A stretch of DNA of 64,000 nt, from positions 4,089,046 through 4,153,045 of the forward strand of contig NC_064041.1 of NCBI RefSeq assembly GCF_932526225.1. Reading direction: 5' to 3'. A program made the translations under genes and the position numbers. This DNA comes from Nematostella vectensis. Lineage: Eukaryota; Cnidaria; Anthozoa; Actiniaria; Edwardsiidae. Positions 21,130 to 32,228 of this stretch are shown in pieces (positions within the stretch are counted from its first letter, which is position 1; each line of letters opens with the position of its first letter). The notes under the pieces were generated by a model. It searched no databases, was not told the origin of the DNA, and saw nothing but the letters and a program-made list of their open reading frames with translations.

Positions 21130-23340
21130 TTAGGCAGTGCCTAAATCTATATATTAAAGTGATTGTAAGTGGGAAGGTGAACATTGCGAATGACGATTTA
21201 ACAAGAGTTACATTGGTGTTTGTGATTCAGATATTTCAAGTTTTTCAGATATCCTGGTCGCCCAAGCTGTAGTCACGCTAGAGAAGGAAAGTACCATTCC
21301 AGTTCGTGTAGCAAATTCTGCAAAAGAGCCTGTGATGCTAACAGAAGGTCAACACATTGCAAATGTAAGTCCAGTAGACCTAGTTGTGGATATCAATGTC
21401 AAAGAAATCAGTGATTCAGTAGACGATGATTATTCGTGGTTAGAGACTGTAAATTTGGAACATTTGGCGGCAGAAGAAAAAAGGCAAAGTAAGACAACTT
21501 TAGAAGCAAACAAAGAAGTGTTTTCTAAATCTGCATAAAATATTGGGAAAACGGATGTGCTGAAGCATAAAACCGACACTGGTGGTGCAGAACCTGTTAA
21601 ATGTAGGAGCTACCGCTATTCCCCTAGAGAGCGTCAAATTATAGAAGATGAGGTGAATAAGCTTAAGGAGGCAGGGGTTGGTGAAGACAGTATTCCCCCG
21701 TGGGCGTTCCCAATAGTTTTTGGCTAAGAAGAAAGACGGGTCACCGCGCCTGTGTGTGGACTTTCGTAAACTTAAAAATTTGACAGTGAAATGTGCCCAA
21801 CCCCTCCCAGTGTTTGAGCAAGTACTCCAGTCTCTTGAAGGTGCTCAGTATTTTCTACTCTAGATTTGAGGAGTGGTTTCTATCAGATTCCCTTGAACGA
21901 GAATGACTGTGAGAAGACAGCATTCACCACTGGTCAACGCCTGATGCAGTTTACCGTCCTCCCTATGTGATTGTCCCAGCCTCGTTTCAGCGTATGATGA
22001 CTTTCGCTAGCTCCAATGGTAGGTGTTGGATGTTATGCCTATATCGACGATATTATCACCTGGGGTTTCACCTTTGAGAACTCATTAGAGCGACTAAGTA
22101 AGATTTTCACCCAGTTGAAGATGCATAATTTGAAGATTCACCCTAAGAAATGTGAGTTCCTTAAGAAAAAGGTGAAATGGTTGGGTCAACATATTTCGCA
22201 GCAAGGTATCAGACCATCCGAAGATAAAATGCAGGCAATTAATGATTATCCAAAGCCCCATTATCGCAGATTCACACCCAACTTAGCAGAGGTAGCACAA
22301 CCACTTTGGGACATTGTAAATTGAGGAGATGCTAAGTTAAAATGGCAAGACATTCATGACGAAGCCTTTTCGCAGAGCGAGAACCTGCTTACCAGTCCCC
22401 CTTTGCTTGCATTGCCAGAATTCAAGCGCCCATTTATTATTGACTCAGATGCATCAGCCACTGGCGTTTGTGCTATTTTATCTCAGGTTGATGACAAGGG
22501 AAATGAACGAGTTGTAGAGTATGGAAGTAGAGCTTTAACTAAGGCAGAGCGGAAGTACGGAATCACGGATAGAGAAGCTTTGGCCATGTTTTTTGCTGCA
22601 CGTAAGTTTAGGCCATATATTTATGGACAGCATGTCACATTTCGCGTAGATCATAATCCCATGGCTCAACTTAAGAAAATGCCAGACCCAACTCATCGCA
22701 TAGCTAGATGGCTGGACAAATTAGAAACACTTGATTATAAGATATCATACAGACCAGGGAAACAGCATTTAAATGCAGATGCATTATCTAGAGCATTTAA
22801 TCAGGAGGATGTTTCAGCCATAGAGTTGGATGATGAAATTAACATAAGACAGCGGGTAAGAGGAAGACCCCATGAGGCATCCCAGAATTTAAAGAAAGCT
22901 CAAGAACGTGAGATGCGGTATTATGATCAACGGGTGTCTCCGACTCCATATGCTGAGGAAAATTTAGTATATTTGAAGGCCACACCCAATCATGTAAACC
23001 TAAGGGAGTTACGGCAAAACTGAGTGCCAAGTGGACTGGACCTTATAAAGTTTTATACATTAATGAGGCTGCTGTGATTTTGGACCTTCCTAAAAGCCCA
23101 ACTGTTGTTCATCTGTTTTTACATATGATGGTCCTCCACATGTAATCAGACAGCCAGGCGATGAGCAAGAAACTGGGGACTTTACCCCTGAGGAGCCTGA
23201 TAATGAGGACCCTACCTTATTGGAAGTTGATCCTAGTGCAGATACGGGTCATGTGATCACAAGGAGTGGTCGTACGGTTAGGCCACCTACTCACTTGAAG
23301 GACTATGTTAAGGACTTTTACCTTTTCTCTAGAACTGTGA
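21130..23340 (+). pseudogene. Gypsy retrotransposon, RT-RNase H-truncated integrase (decayed)
   Basis: This resumes the Gypsy element after the LINE. Protease-RT linker text (STIPVRVANSAKEPVMLTEG, near 21290) is followed by RT: VDFRKLKNL, LDLRSGFYQIPL, YIDDIITWGFTFENS and KCEFLKKKVKWLG. RNase H follows: FIIDSDASATGVCAIL, YGITDREALAM and LNADALSRAFN at about 22770-22800. Integrase should then span some 300 codons. Instead, about 60 bp later the text jumps to its extreme C-terminus (LKKAQEREMRYYDQRV, then SAKWTGPYKVL in another frame), so the zinc finger and catalytic core are deleted. TAA at 21536-21538 and several frame changes add to the decay. Confidence 0.8.
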
Positions 23341-23396
23341 ATTTACATATATAGTGTTATTTTGTTTTTGCATGCGCCATATTAGGCGGGGAGAGA

Positions 23397-23551
23397 TGTA
23401 GTGTGAACTCGCCCTGCTTTATGGGAGTTAATATGTAAGCCTGCACGGTATTATGGGTGCTGGTTTGAGACCTCGTGGAATGTTGACAGAGTGTATTAAA
23501 GTTTGTTGTTGTGTTTGGAAGCGTTCCCTCGCCTGGTATTCGGCCACCGCA
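23397..23551 (+). repeat. Probable 3' LTR of the Gypsy remnant
   Basis: The purine tract GGCGGGGAGAGA directly precedes TGTAGTGTGAACTCGC. The stretch to 23551 ends in CCACCGCA, giving TG...CA borders and 155 bp. No 5' partner LTR is present in the window, so the right border is a guess. Confidence 0.5.
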
Positions 23552-25904
23552 CTAAGCCTGCCCCCGCATCGGGGCGCAAACGGTGACTTTCCGAGGCTTT
23601 TCCAACTATACGCTCTCGATTGCACAAACTTCCTTGCGTTTGTTGATTTGAATGTTTTGCAATTCTCTATCAATAACTTCTTTATATTCTCTAGCTGTCA
23701 ACTTGTTAATAAGTCATTAGAATTACGCCAGAAATCAGTTCGATTGAAAAAAAGCATTTATTTCGCCAGGTGTAGGAGCGAGAGTTGGGAAATAAATAAC
23801 GATAAGGATCTTGTAGCTGGAAAGAGTTTTTTAGTGCCGTTAGCATTAAGCATTAATTACGGATTTTTTGAGGACAGATACCTTTCCAAATTTAAACCGA
23901 CTCGCTAACTCAGTTTGGGCGCAATTGAAACCTCCGCCAATTATTTAATTGTTAGTTTGTATATTTTTTAACATATCGCTTATTTTTCCTAGAAAATATA
24001 CGTTGTTGAAAACAATCATTAGGTGCATAAATATTAACGAGAGTCATCTCAGTATTAGCGGAGCCAGCGCGGCCGCAGGCCACGCGCGGAGCTCCATAGG
24101 TATAGAAATATGGTATAGCTATGCGACTTGGTTTTGTGGTCATCGCGCGGTTATCCTGTAGTGTCACAATCCATCCATCCAGTCAATCGTGCAACTCCCA
24201 GACCCCACTCGATGTTACGCTGTTGTGTGTTTTACCGCCTCGCTTTGTGCTGCAAAGTTCGTATGTTGACAGAAGAAAGGCAGCTTGAAAATAGTATTTA
24301 ATGAGAGAATAAGCAGATTCAAATGGGCTGAAGTTTTTGAGAAAACGTTTTGTGGAGCCGATGTAAAATCCCACCCGTGGCAACAGGTCATTCCTTCCTC
24401 GCCATTGGAACAGCCAAAGGACCCCTCCATACGCTGATAGAAAAAAAAACACTAAAATGCAATAAAATGCAATGCAAACAACAGAACACAACACAACACT
24501 ACTGTTTTTACTTCCAACTTTAAATCCAGCTCAAAAAATTGGTCAACAGTGATGTATCTATCTCTTTTAAAGTGTGCTGAAAGTTCTGTGAATGCGCATT
24601 ATTTTTTGCATATTCCCGACTCTCACGGGACAAATTCCGAAAGGTGGTCTAAAACTTAATTTTTTTATCGAATTTCCGATACTTTCAAGTTGAAATCAGT
24701 TCATCCCTAAACAACATTACACTCAATACTGCCGGTAAAACAGGCCGCTATCTAGTGCGGGACACTGACATTGGTGTTTTCGAGAGAATAGTCAGGTTCA
24801 CCAACAAGACCGGGACAAGATCTGGTGAACCCACACGAAAAAAAAAAAAATGTCAAAAACATTCTATAGCGAAATAATACTATAAAGTGGTCTGTATTAC
24901 TGATTCGTGTCATATGAGTAGAAGTTCCTGCTATTGCTGATCACTCCTAGCTCTGTGGTTGCTTTTCTTAAAGAAGATCGACGCATTTATCGAACTTTTT
25001 TGGTTACGGCCCTTGAAACCCCTAGGAGTGGGCAGTGTCACTGTAAATTATATGACGCTAGAAAGTACTTTGGAGTGACGGTCCGTATTTTAAAAGATAT
25101 GCAATTTTATTATTTTTTTTCACGCTTCAAATATATTCGATGCGGGAAACTTACCAGAAAATTATAGATTTATTTTAAAATTTATTAAGACAATAGGGCC
25201 ATATACAATAAATATTAGTTCTAATAATGGTTGTACATTATTTTACATATTTTTTCCGTTCCTCGATTATGATGTATGTCCTAGAGGGGGTGTGGGTGGA
25301 GAGAGTTACTATAGCAACCCGAAATAACTATTTCATGTCGGTTCTTTTAGTAAAAAAAAGACAAAATTAATGAGGAGCAAGAGCAGAAAGTTTGGACGAG
25401 ATTGATAAAATTCTGAAACCTCTAGGGTTTTTTGAGTGTTTTCATAGAAAAGCGTCTAAAAAATAACAAAGTGCTGTAAATAGGAATATATTTCTTATCC
25501 ACTACATGAAGCAAGATGATGATACTATTGCTGATCATGCCTATTTATACCTTCATCCTTTCGGGTGAGTATAATGAACTCTGTATAATGAACATTTTTG
25601 TTACGCCCCTTGAAAATCCGCAATTCGGGAAATGTCCAGCTAAATTTCGTGATACTATAGATGGTGGAAAATATCGTAGCAAATAGATTATAACAAGACG
25701 AGCGATGTGTTACAGTTAGATCTGTTGAAAGCATGTCTTATTTTTTTTGGGGGGGGGATTTTATAGTTTTATCCATCAAATGCAGGACATTATTGAGGGT
25801 GAGGGTGGTCGAGCAGGGGCGACCCTTGTTTCTTTTAGGTGTTAAAATTTAAGGTATAGGTGTGTTATACTCTATAAGATGAAAACAGAGTCTATTTCCC
25901 CAGA
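23552..25904. other. 2.35-kb non-coding DNA with a diverged tandem duplication
   Basis: There are no supported genes. Segments at about 24930-25330 and 25525-25850 appear to be old tandem copies about 600 bp apart. They share CTATTGCTGATCA, a TTTTTGGTTACGGCCCTTGAAA-like block (TTTTTGTTACGCCCCTTGAAA in the second) and GAGGGTG-type runs. Divergence is high. Confidence 0.45.
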
Positions 25905-25910
25905 AGCACT

Positions 25911-26530
25911 GCAAAAAGTACACCCTTAAATTAAGGTTTGGGATATATTGCTTTTCTTGATTTAAGTGCAATAACCTTAATTTGAGTTAAAAATTACTTG
26001 ATTTAAGAGCAGATGCTCTTGAATCAGGTAGTACAAAAAGTAAACCCTTAAATTAAGGTTTGGGATATATTGCTTTTCTTGATTCAAGTGCAATAACCTT
26101 GATTCAAGGCAAACATTACTTGATTTAAGAGTAGATGCTCTTGAATCAGGTAGTGCAAAAAGTAAACCTTTAAATTAAGGTGTGGGATATATTGCTTTTC
26201 TTGATTTAAGTGCAATTATAACCTTAATTTGAGTTAAACATTACTTGATTTAAGAAAAGATGCTCTTGAATCAGGTAGTGCAAAAAGTAAACCCTTAAAT
26301 TAAGGTTTGGGATATATTGCTTTTCTTGATTTAAGTGCAATAAACCTTAATTTGAGTTAAACATTACTTGATTTAAGAGCAGATGCTCTTGAATCAGGTA
26401 GTGCAAAAAATAAACCCTTAAATTAAGGTTTGGGATATATTGCTTCTCTTGATTTAAGTACAATAACCTTGATTCAAGGCAAACATTACTTGATTTAAAA
26501 GTAGATGCTTCTTGAATTCGAAACAGGTAG
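25911..26530. repeat. Left subterminal ~122-bp tandem repeat, five copies
   Basis: GCAAAAAGTAAACCCTTAAA recurs at 25911, 26033, 26155, 26280 and 26403. Each unit has the palindromes CCTTAAATTAAGG and AAGAGCAGATGCTCTT, the latter an inverted 6-bp arm. The terminal CACTGCAAAAA is thus the outermost unit of the array. Confidence 0.9.
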
Positions 26531-27935
26531 TTCAAACTTTTTCATGTAATATGGACATATATTTTAAGAGTTGCCACATCCTTTTTTTTCAGAGTCCCGT
26601 ATAGCGTAGGAACGAGGGAAAATGCCAGCAAGAGTAAAATGTCCGCCCGAATTACTTGAAAAAACACATACAAATTACTACTTTTGTCAGACTTTTGCTT
26701 TTGTATATATGCAGCTGGGAATCCATTTAAATGCCTTTACACGCGCTCAAAATTCGTCAACCCGGTTTGCTACTGTGAAATACAGTTTTCTAGTGTGTAA
26801 TATGGTTGGGTATCTGCACTCAGTTGTGACCTTTTATGGTAAAATGGCGTCTGAGTAGTAGAATAAAGCAATATATTGCACTTTACTTGAGTATGATAAT
26901 ATATAGAAGTGAGTGGATCAATGTGGGACCTGAACTGCCAAGCTGGGCTATACCCAAAACTTTGCAGGGACTGCAGCTAGGGGGACCAGTCCACTTTTCA
27001 CAAAATACATTTGTACATAGTTCTGATTCCAGAGCAGTAGGGGTTCAATATACCTATTTTTCCCATACAATCACTGTATTTTTCACTGAAAATTCCAGAG
27101 TGTTGAGGGGTCCTTGAGTAAATTCTCTCTGTGGTTGTGGAATTACACATTAGAGCTGCACAGTTGTAATTTGATGGATTCTATTCAATTCTTTTGTTGG
27201 CTAATTTCATTTAGGGTAACCATGAAGAAATTAAACGACTAGTTGCCACCCTCACCCATCCCTAAGCAAAATCCATCTTATGGGTCTGTACTCTTTAATT
27301 TAAGGTAGTAGCACTGGCTATTTGGGGGTATTTTGGGAGCTCAAAACTTCCCAACGTTCAATATTAAAATATCCATATTTCTACACATTATAAAAGAGTT
27401 ATAATATAATGGATTCATGATATTTTTGCAATGTGATACCCTCTCCTAATCCCTATACCCTCTCCTAATTTTAAAAGTGGCAAAAAAAATCACTTCAAAA
27501 ATGAAGGGGGAGGGTTCATCACAATTTACCCCCCTTTCTTCGGAATGGAGTTCGCAAGCTACAGATTGTTTAGCTCAAAATGGTTAAGCAACATGGCAAA
27601 TTGCAGCTAGAATGCCTTTATTGTCGACTTAAAAAATGAAAAAGAAACTCCCATGAGTCCTATTAGGCAGGTATTTGGTCAAAATAATTCGTTAAAACTC
27701 GCAGAAACTGAATCGAAGCTCTCAAAACCCACTTACACATTTCCTAGCTGCCATGATGGACAACATTTCCCGTCCCCTCCATACAAAGGAACAAAAAAAA
27801 TAAGCTATGTTATGGCAGGAGGCGTGACATGCACAATTTACTTCCGGTGCGTCGAAGCGTGGTCTCACATTACAACCACAACGAGAAACAAACAATATTT
27901 CAACATCACTAAACCTTGGCTTTTTTCTTCCTTTT
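26531..27935. other. Non-coding interior of the CACTG element
   Basis: There is no recognisable protein. Short open frames at 26622-26858 and 26836-27117 have no motif. This is likely the 5' region or an intron of the transposase gene. Confidence 0.4.
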
Positions 27936-28343
27936 ATGGCTCCGAAAAAGAAGAAACAAACAAAGTCTCAGAGAAGGAAGTCTCTTCAGCAAAGAGGAAG
28001 ACTCGGAGCTGAAGCAAGAGGGACCGGCATGTCTTGGAGGCAAGGTGTAGTTCTGCCATCGCTTTGGAGGACCGAGACAAAAAGCTATTCCACTGGAGAT
28101 GCTGTGAAAGTCATTTCTCCGAATAAAACCGTTTACCATGGCATGGCACGAGCTAAAAAAAGAATGGAGGAACACGACATTAATTTACACGATGAAAGCT
28201 CCGAGTATGAGGATTCTTCCCAGGAGGAGTTTTTGCCAAGCCCGAGTAAAGTCCAAAAAGTAAACGCTGCGCTTCAAGAGAAAGGCGAACAGGACAAGCC
28301 AACTCTCGAACGACAGCTATTCTTCGCTGAATCAACGCAGTAA
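27936..28343 (+). CDS. Basic N-terminal exon of the CACTG-element transposase
   Basis: The ATG at 27936 opens MAPKKKKQTKSQRRKSLQQR, a strongly basic start that looks like a nuclear localisation signal. An acidic Ser/Glu stretch (DESSEYEDSSQEE) follows at about residues 86-98, and the frame stops at 28343. The next recognisable exon starts at 28713. Either a donor lies before the stop (GATCAGGTCTACC near 28357 is a candidate in another phase) or the frame is broken. It has no domain of its own. The link to the downstream exon is by order and strand only. Confidence 0.45.
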   Translation: MAPKKKKQTKSQRRKSLQQRGRLGAEARGTGMSWRQGVVLPSLWRTETKSYSTGDAVKVISPNKTVYHGMARAKKRMEEHDINLHDESSEYEDSSQEEFLPSPSKVQKVNAALQEKGEQDKPTLERQLFFAESTQ

Positions 28344-28712
28344 CAAATCTTGTCGATCAGGTCTACCGTAATTCTCGATGTGCTACACCAGGTTGCTAAG
28401 GTACAACATAATTTTGGTTTGCATGCTTTGATTTTGACTGTTATTGTTTGACAGGCAACGGCGTCCTTGCATTGTAAAACACTCACTAGACGATGTTGTT
28501 TGCACTGTATAAGCTTACATAAAGCAAGAGACTCGAGGTCCCTCACCCTCATATTACCCTTCATATTATAATTCCAAGCTAAACATATTGAAAAAAAAAG
28601 AACTATTGCATATAATTTTCTAGTAAAAAGGCAAAAGAAAATCAATCAATCATTCTAATTCCATCCTGACCATTATACTCAGATATTGATATACTGTTTT
28701 TATGTTTTTTAG

Positions 28713-29221
28713 GCATATTGATTCCAGCAAAGATAGATACTGTTGGCCTTGGTGGAACTATAAATGTTCTTTATGTTTGTAATGGCTGCACCAACAGACG
28801 CTTGAGTTTTGAAGGATCACTGGCTGTTGAAGGTTCTCGTCACACTGTGGTTGGTCTGGCCCTTGCAGTGGCGTTTATTGTTACTGGACATGGATTTTCT
28901 AAATTCCAGAAAACACTGAACAATTGCCTTGGGATACCCACAATTTCCAAGAAGAGATTTTACGAGGTGATTAAACTGATATATCCCCACATTGAAGAAA
29001 TCGTAAACGAGATGTGCGAAGATGAAAAAGAAAAACTGAAAAAGATGAATAGTGTAGATCTTGGGAGCTGGGACCGTGCTGTCGTTACGTCAGACGGGCT
29101 TTGGCACACCCGTGGACACTTCATTAAAAATGGGTCATTCATTGTAAAGAATTATATGACCCAAGGGCTCCTGTGGTATGGGCACAAAAATAACATTCAA
29201 AAACAGCGTGCGCTCGTTTAA
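28713..29221 (+). pseudogene. Transposase-like exon, truncated
   Basis: The exon begins after TTTTATGTTTTTTAG. It reads ILIPAKIDTVGLGG, then a CNGC cysteine pair, LALAVAFIVTGHGFSKFQK, IPTISKKRFYEVIKLIYPHI and LGSWDRAVVTSDGLWHTRGH followed by VKNYMTQGLLWYGHK. The block SWD...SDGxWxTRG is one I recall from multicopy cnidarian transposase-like proteins. The Asp residues in it could be catalytic, but that is inference. After HK the text loses similarity and stops at 29221, well before the expected end of such proteins. No splice donor is obvious at the break, so I treat the gene as truncated. Confidence 0.5.
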
Positions 29222-30039
29222 AATGACGCTATTCTTTAGCGCGCGCGTAAAAAACCTGAAAACTGTTTTGCTTCAAAATCTTTCTAGTCTCTATTTCTTA
29301 TCTATTCAGTCACCAGAGAAGATTGGTAATTTAGTTGTTTTTGCACTATTAATGTTTTAAGACATTATTTCGAACTTGATCCTATCTTTTTTGCTTCTTT
29401 TTACGGAGCTCTGCACTCGTCAAAGTCTAGCGGGAATGACGACTTGCAGGTCCTTCTTTTATTAAGGCAATTGCCATAAAAGACAACAATCATTTACTGA
29501 GTGTATTATTGAGCAGCTTTGGCAGCTTCTGTCAAGTACATGTACATGTATTATTGGTGTGCCTATATTGCTGACGTCAACATTGTTTCACAACACTGTC
29601 TCAACTCGAAACAACTTTAATTGCTTGACCTCCTATATAATTTTGTAAAAAAAATTGTAATTTATCCTTTCATCTACAAGTTGTAATTTCAAGCTCCCAT
29701 GTCTTGATTTTTACTACCAGAAAAAAATTGTAGGCACAGAGCATGCCACATTCCAGCTTGTATATGCATGAATGCATGGAAGCCACCGATCAGTCATAAT
29801 CAACTCTAATTAATAGCTATATATATCTGTTAATCCATGCATATATACAATAGAAATATGAAAAGCTCTGGGCCATGTTGCAGACCCTAACTTTAGTTTA
29901 TATAATTTTATTAGGAGCTAGCAAAAGTTAAGCAATTAGCTAGAGTCATCTGAAATAAAATATTCCTCAGTTCATTGAAGTATGAAAGTTATAAGTTAAT
30001 TTAATTTTTTAATTTGCAAATTTTCTTTTTCTCCATTAG
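29222..30039. other. Non-coding interior of the CACTG element
   Basis: AT-rich DNA without a supported reading frame. It ends at the CTTTTTCTCCATTAG acceptor. Confidence 0.5.
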
Positions 30040-30378
30040 AATTCTATTCCAACAAATATGAACCCAAGTTCACACTTCCTACTTTGCAGGGTTGAAGATG
30101 AGGAGGATGACACTGTCACTATCTGTGTTATGGAAAAGACAAATAGAGTCCTAAAAATTGATAACTGTTTGATAACTGAGATAGCTGAGCCTCTCATTTG
30201 CCTGATGGCACTTTATTATGTTTTCAATTTGGAATACCCATCAACAGTCAAGTTTTGCTACTTTTTTATCCAGCAGTATGCGCTGGGTTGCCAGGAAGTG
30301 CCTTCAGTATCCAACTCCTATATAACCACATGCAATGAATACTTATCATTTGCCATCAATGCTAATATCAATGCCTGA
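30040..30378 (+). pseudogene. SAMD3-like C-terminal exon inside the CACTG element
   Basis: After a good acceptor (CTTTTTCTCCATTAG, AG at 30038-30039) the frame reads RVEDEEDDTVTICVMEKTNR, then IAEPLICLMALYYVFNLEYP and FFIQQYALG. The LYYVFNxEYP block with a following aromatic FxQ helix is what I remember as the C-terminal end of SAMD3-like (sterile alpha motif domain-containing 3-like) proteins. The pseudogene at 39706-41747 in this window ends in the equivalent VYYVYNIAYPASGRSTFSFL. No upstream SAMD3-like exons are visible, so it is an isolated terminal exon, probably captured or left over. Confidence 0.5.
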
Positions 30379-31120
30379 TTGTGTTTAAGCTTATTGTTAT
30401 ATAGCTATAGGTTGCAAGACACTACTTGACTATGAGGAGGATTAATAATTGACACTTATATAACTCTTATATCGGGGTGGTAAAGAGGGGGTGCTCACCA
30501 CAAATAACGAAGTTATTTTTCAGTCTTTCACGAATTTATTCAATTTCTTGTTGATAATTTGGTTAAATTATAAAGGGTAGCACAAGAAATTCACGAATCA
30601 CAGAAGGAAAATGTTGAAAATCACGAATCACCACCCTGTTATATCTACCTTATGGAAAAGCTTAAGGCTAACAGATAGATTAATTATTCGTAAAGTTTGA
30701 TAACTGTTTGGTGATAGAGTGGTTTTCATCCATAAAACTTACGTGTGTATATCACAGAGTCCAGAAAACACAAAAGAGAACAAGGAAATTAATTAGAGTG
30801 CAAGTGTAAATGTGCAAGTGTATTTCACTGGTTAATGAAAACCACTCTATACTGAGCCTCGCCTCATTCGTCTGATATATGGTACTATGTTATGTATTCA
30901 ACTTTTGAATACCCCACAGTACAACAGTTTTTTTTCTAATTATTTTGTTACATGACACAGGCCACTTGACTCTGTAGATCAAAGTACACACATTGTACTG
31001 TTGAATCGTACATTTCTTAAATGTGAAATTTGCCTGTAGTTTAAGGAGCTGGCTCATCTAGCCCACAATATGTTTTTGTTGTTGTAGTTTTTACTTTACT
31101 GTTCACAATTTCTGTCTAAA

Positions 31121-31480
31121 AGGTTTATGTCATTCTTAAGTTAAGGGATATTCTGGAAATCTAACTTAATTCAGGGATCTGTCCTATTCAACGTAGGGCA
31201 ATTGAGTTCTTAAATAAAGTGATGTAACACTTAAAACAAGTTTTATGTCATTCTTAAATTAAGGGATATTCTGGAAATCTTACTTAATTCAGGGATGTGT
31301 CCTACTCAACGTAGGGCAAGTGAATTCTTAAATGAAGTGGTATAACACTTAAAACAAGTTTTATGTCATTTCTTAAAGTAAGGGATATTCCTTAAAGTAA
31401 GTATCTGCTCTACTTGTTTCAAGTGAAATTGCTACTTACCCTGTGGACCTGGATTTAAGTGAATTTTACTTAAAAGAAGA
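31121..31480. repeat. Right subterminal ~118-bp repeat of the CACTG element
   Basis: TTTATGTCATTCTTAA recurs at 31123, 31241 and 31359 with AAGGGATATTC, ACTTAATTCAGGGAT and CAACGTAGGGCAA inside. The third copy degenerates into Lys/Ser-neutral AT-rich text before the terminal repeat. It shares CTTAAATTAAGG-type palindromes with the left array. Confidence 0.85.
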
Positions 31481-31690
31481 GTATTTCCTACTCAACTAAA
31501 GGGTTTACTTTTTGCAGTGAGATTGTTCCAGCAATCTAGGCGCATTGTTGGAGATGATTTTTATTAGGGGTAAATTCTATTTGCCGAGTTTTTCTACTGC
31601 TTGTCCGTAGTCCTTCTAGTTATACCATCTATCGCAGTATTCGAAACAAATTAAAATGATTTTATATTATCGTTAATTTCTTTTTACCAG

Positions 31691-31906
31691 AGTGGAAATG
31701 CTACCCTTCTAGAGACTTTCCTATCAAAGACTCTCAAAGTAATTGAGGATCATTGCTACCTCAAACACAAAAAGAAACTTGCCGACTCGATCAAAGACAT
31801 GAATAGTGATAATTTAAGTATTCGACTCTACCTGGAACTGCGAACTACCCTCCCCGACAAATACCCTGCACAGCAAGCCCAAATAGAAATAAAAGCAAGG
31901 CAATAG
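31691..31906 (+). pseudogene. Isolated terminal exon, family unknown
   Basis: The exon follows TTTCTTTTTACCAG (AG at 31689-31690) and is open for 71 codons: LLETFLSKTLKVIEDHCYLK, then DNLSIRLYLELRTTLPDKYP, ending at TAG. It is charged and helical with no known motif. It lies 170 bp outside the right end of the CACTG transposon. That transposon may therefore sit in an intron of the gene this exon belonged to. I cannot name the family. Confidence 0.35.
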
Positions 31907-32228
31907 GGCGCTCAGCAACCTTACGCGATCTCGGCTGTAATTGCCTTCGCCTTTATACCCTTGATACACAGGCTAACCAACACACACATGACATCGACTA
32001 ATATCAATTTCGAGCAGCTAGGGGATTATTAATATTTTACTATTTTTGCTAGTGCGAGGAGATCGCGGCAAGATAACGAGGGAACTCGTGGCGATTGGGA
32101 AGTTCCATTTAAGTTCGCCAGAACAAGTGCTAGTAAAGTCAAGTAATGACGACAAAAAGAAACATTAAGAAGTGAAGGAGATTCTTCCACTAGCTGAGAC
32201 TGAATGGAAATAAAAGCACAAACGAAAA

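Larger units (their letters stand above)
25907..31519 (+). mobile_element. 5.6-kb DNA transposon with CACTG termini (CACTA/CMC-like)
   Basis: The left end CACTGCAAAAAGTACACCCT (25907) matches the complement of the right end (31519), where it reads CACTGCAAAAAGTAAACCCT. Both ends are flanked by AG (25905-25906 and 31520-31521), a 2-bp target duplication. Subterminal tandem repeats of about 120 bp sit inside both ends, typical of CACTA/EnSpm elements. Internal exons on the + strand include a basic N-terminal exon (27936), a conserved transposase-like exon (28713) and a SAMD3-like exon (30040). The superfamily name rests on termini and subterminal repeats and is tentative. Confidence 0.75.

Noticed and set aside
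23453-23908. 151-codon open frame overlapping the Gypsy LTR
   Set aside because: It starts inside the LTR, has no domain and has biased AT-rich text in its second half.
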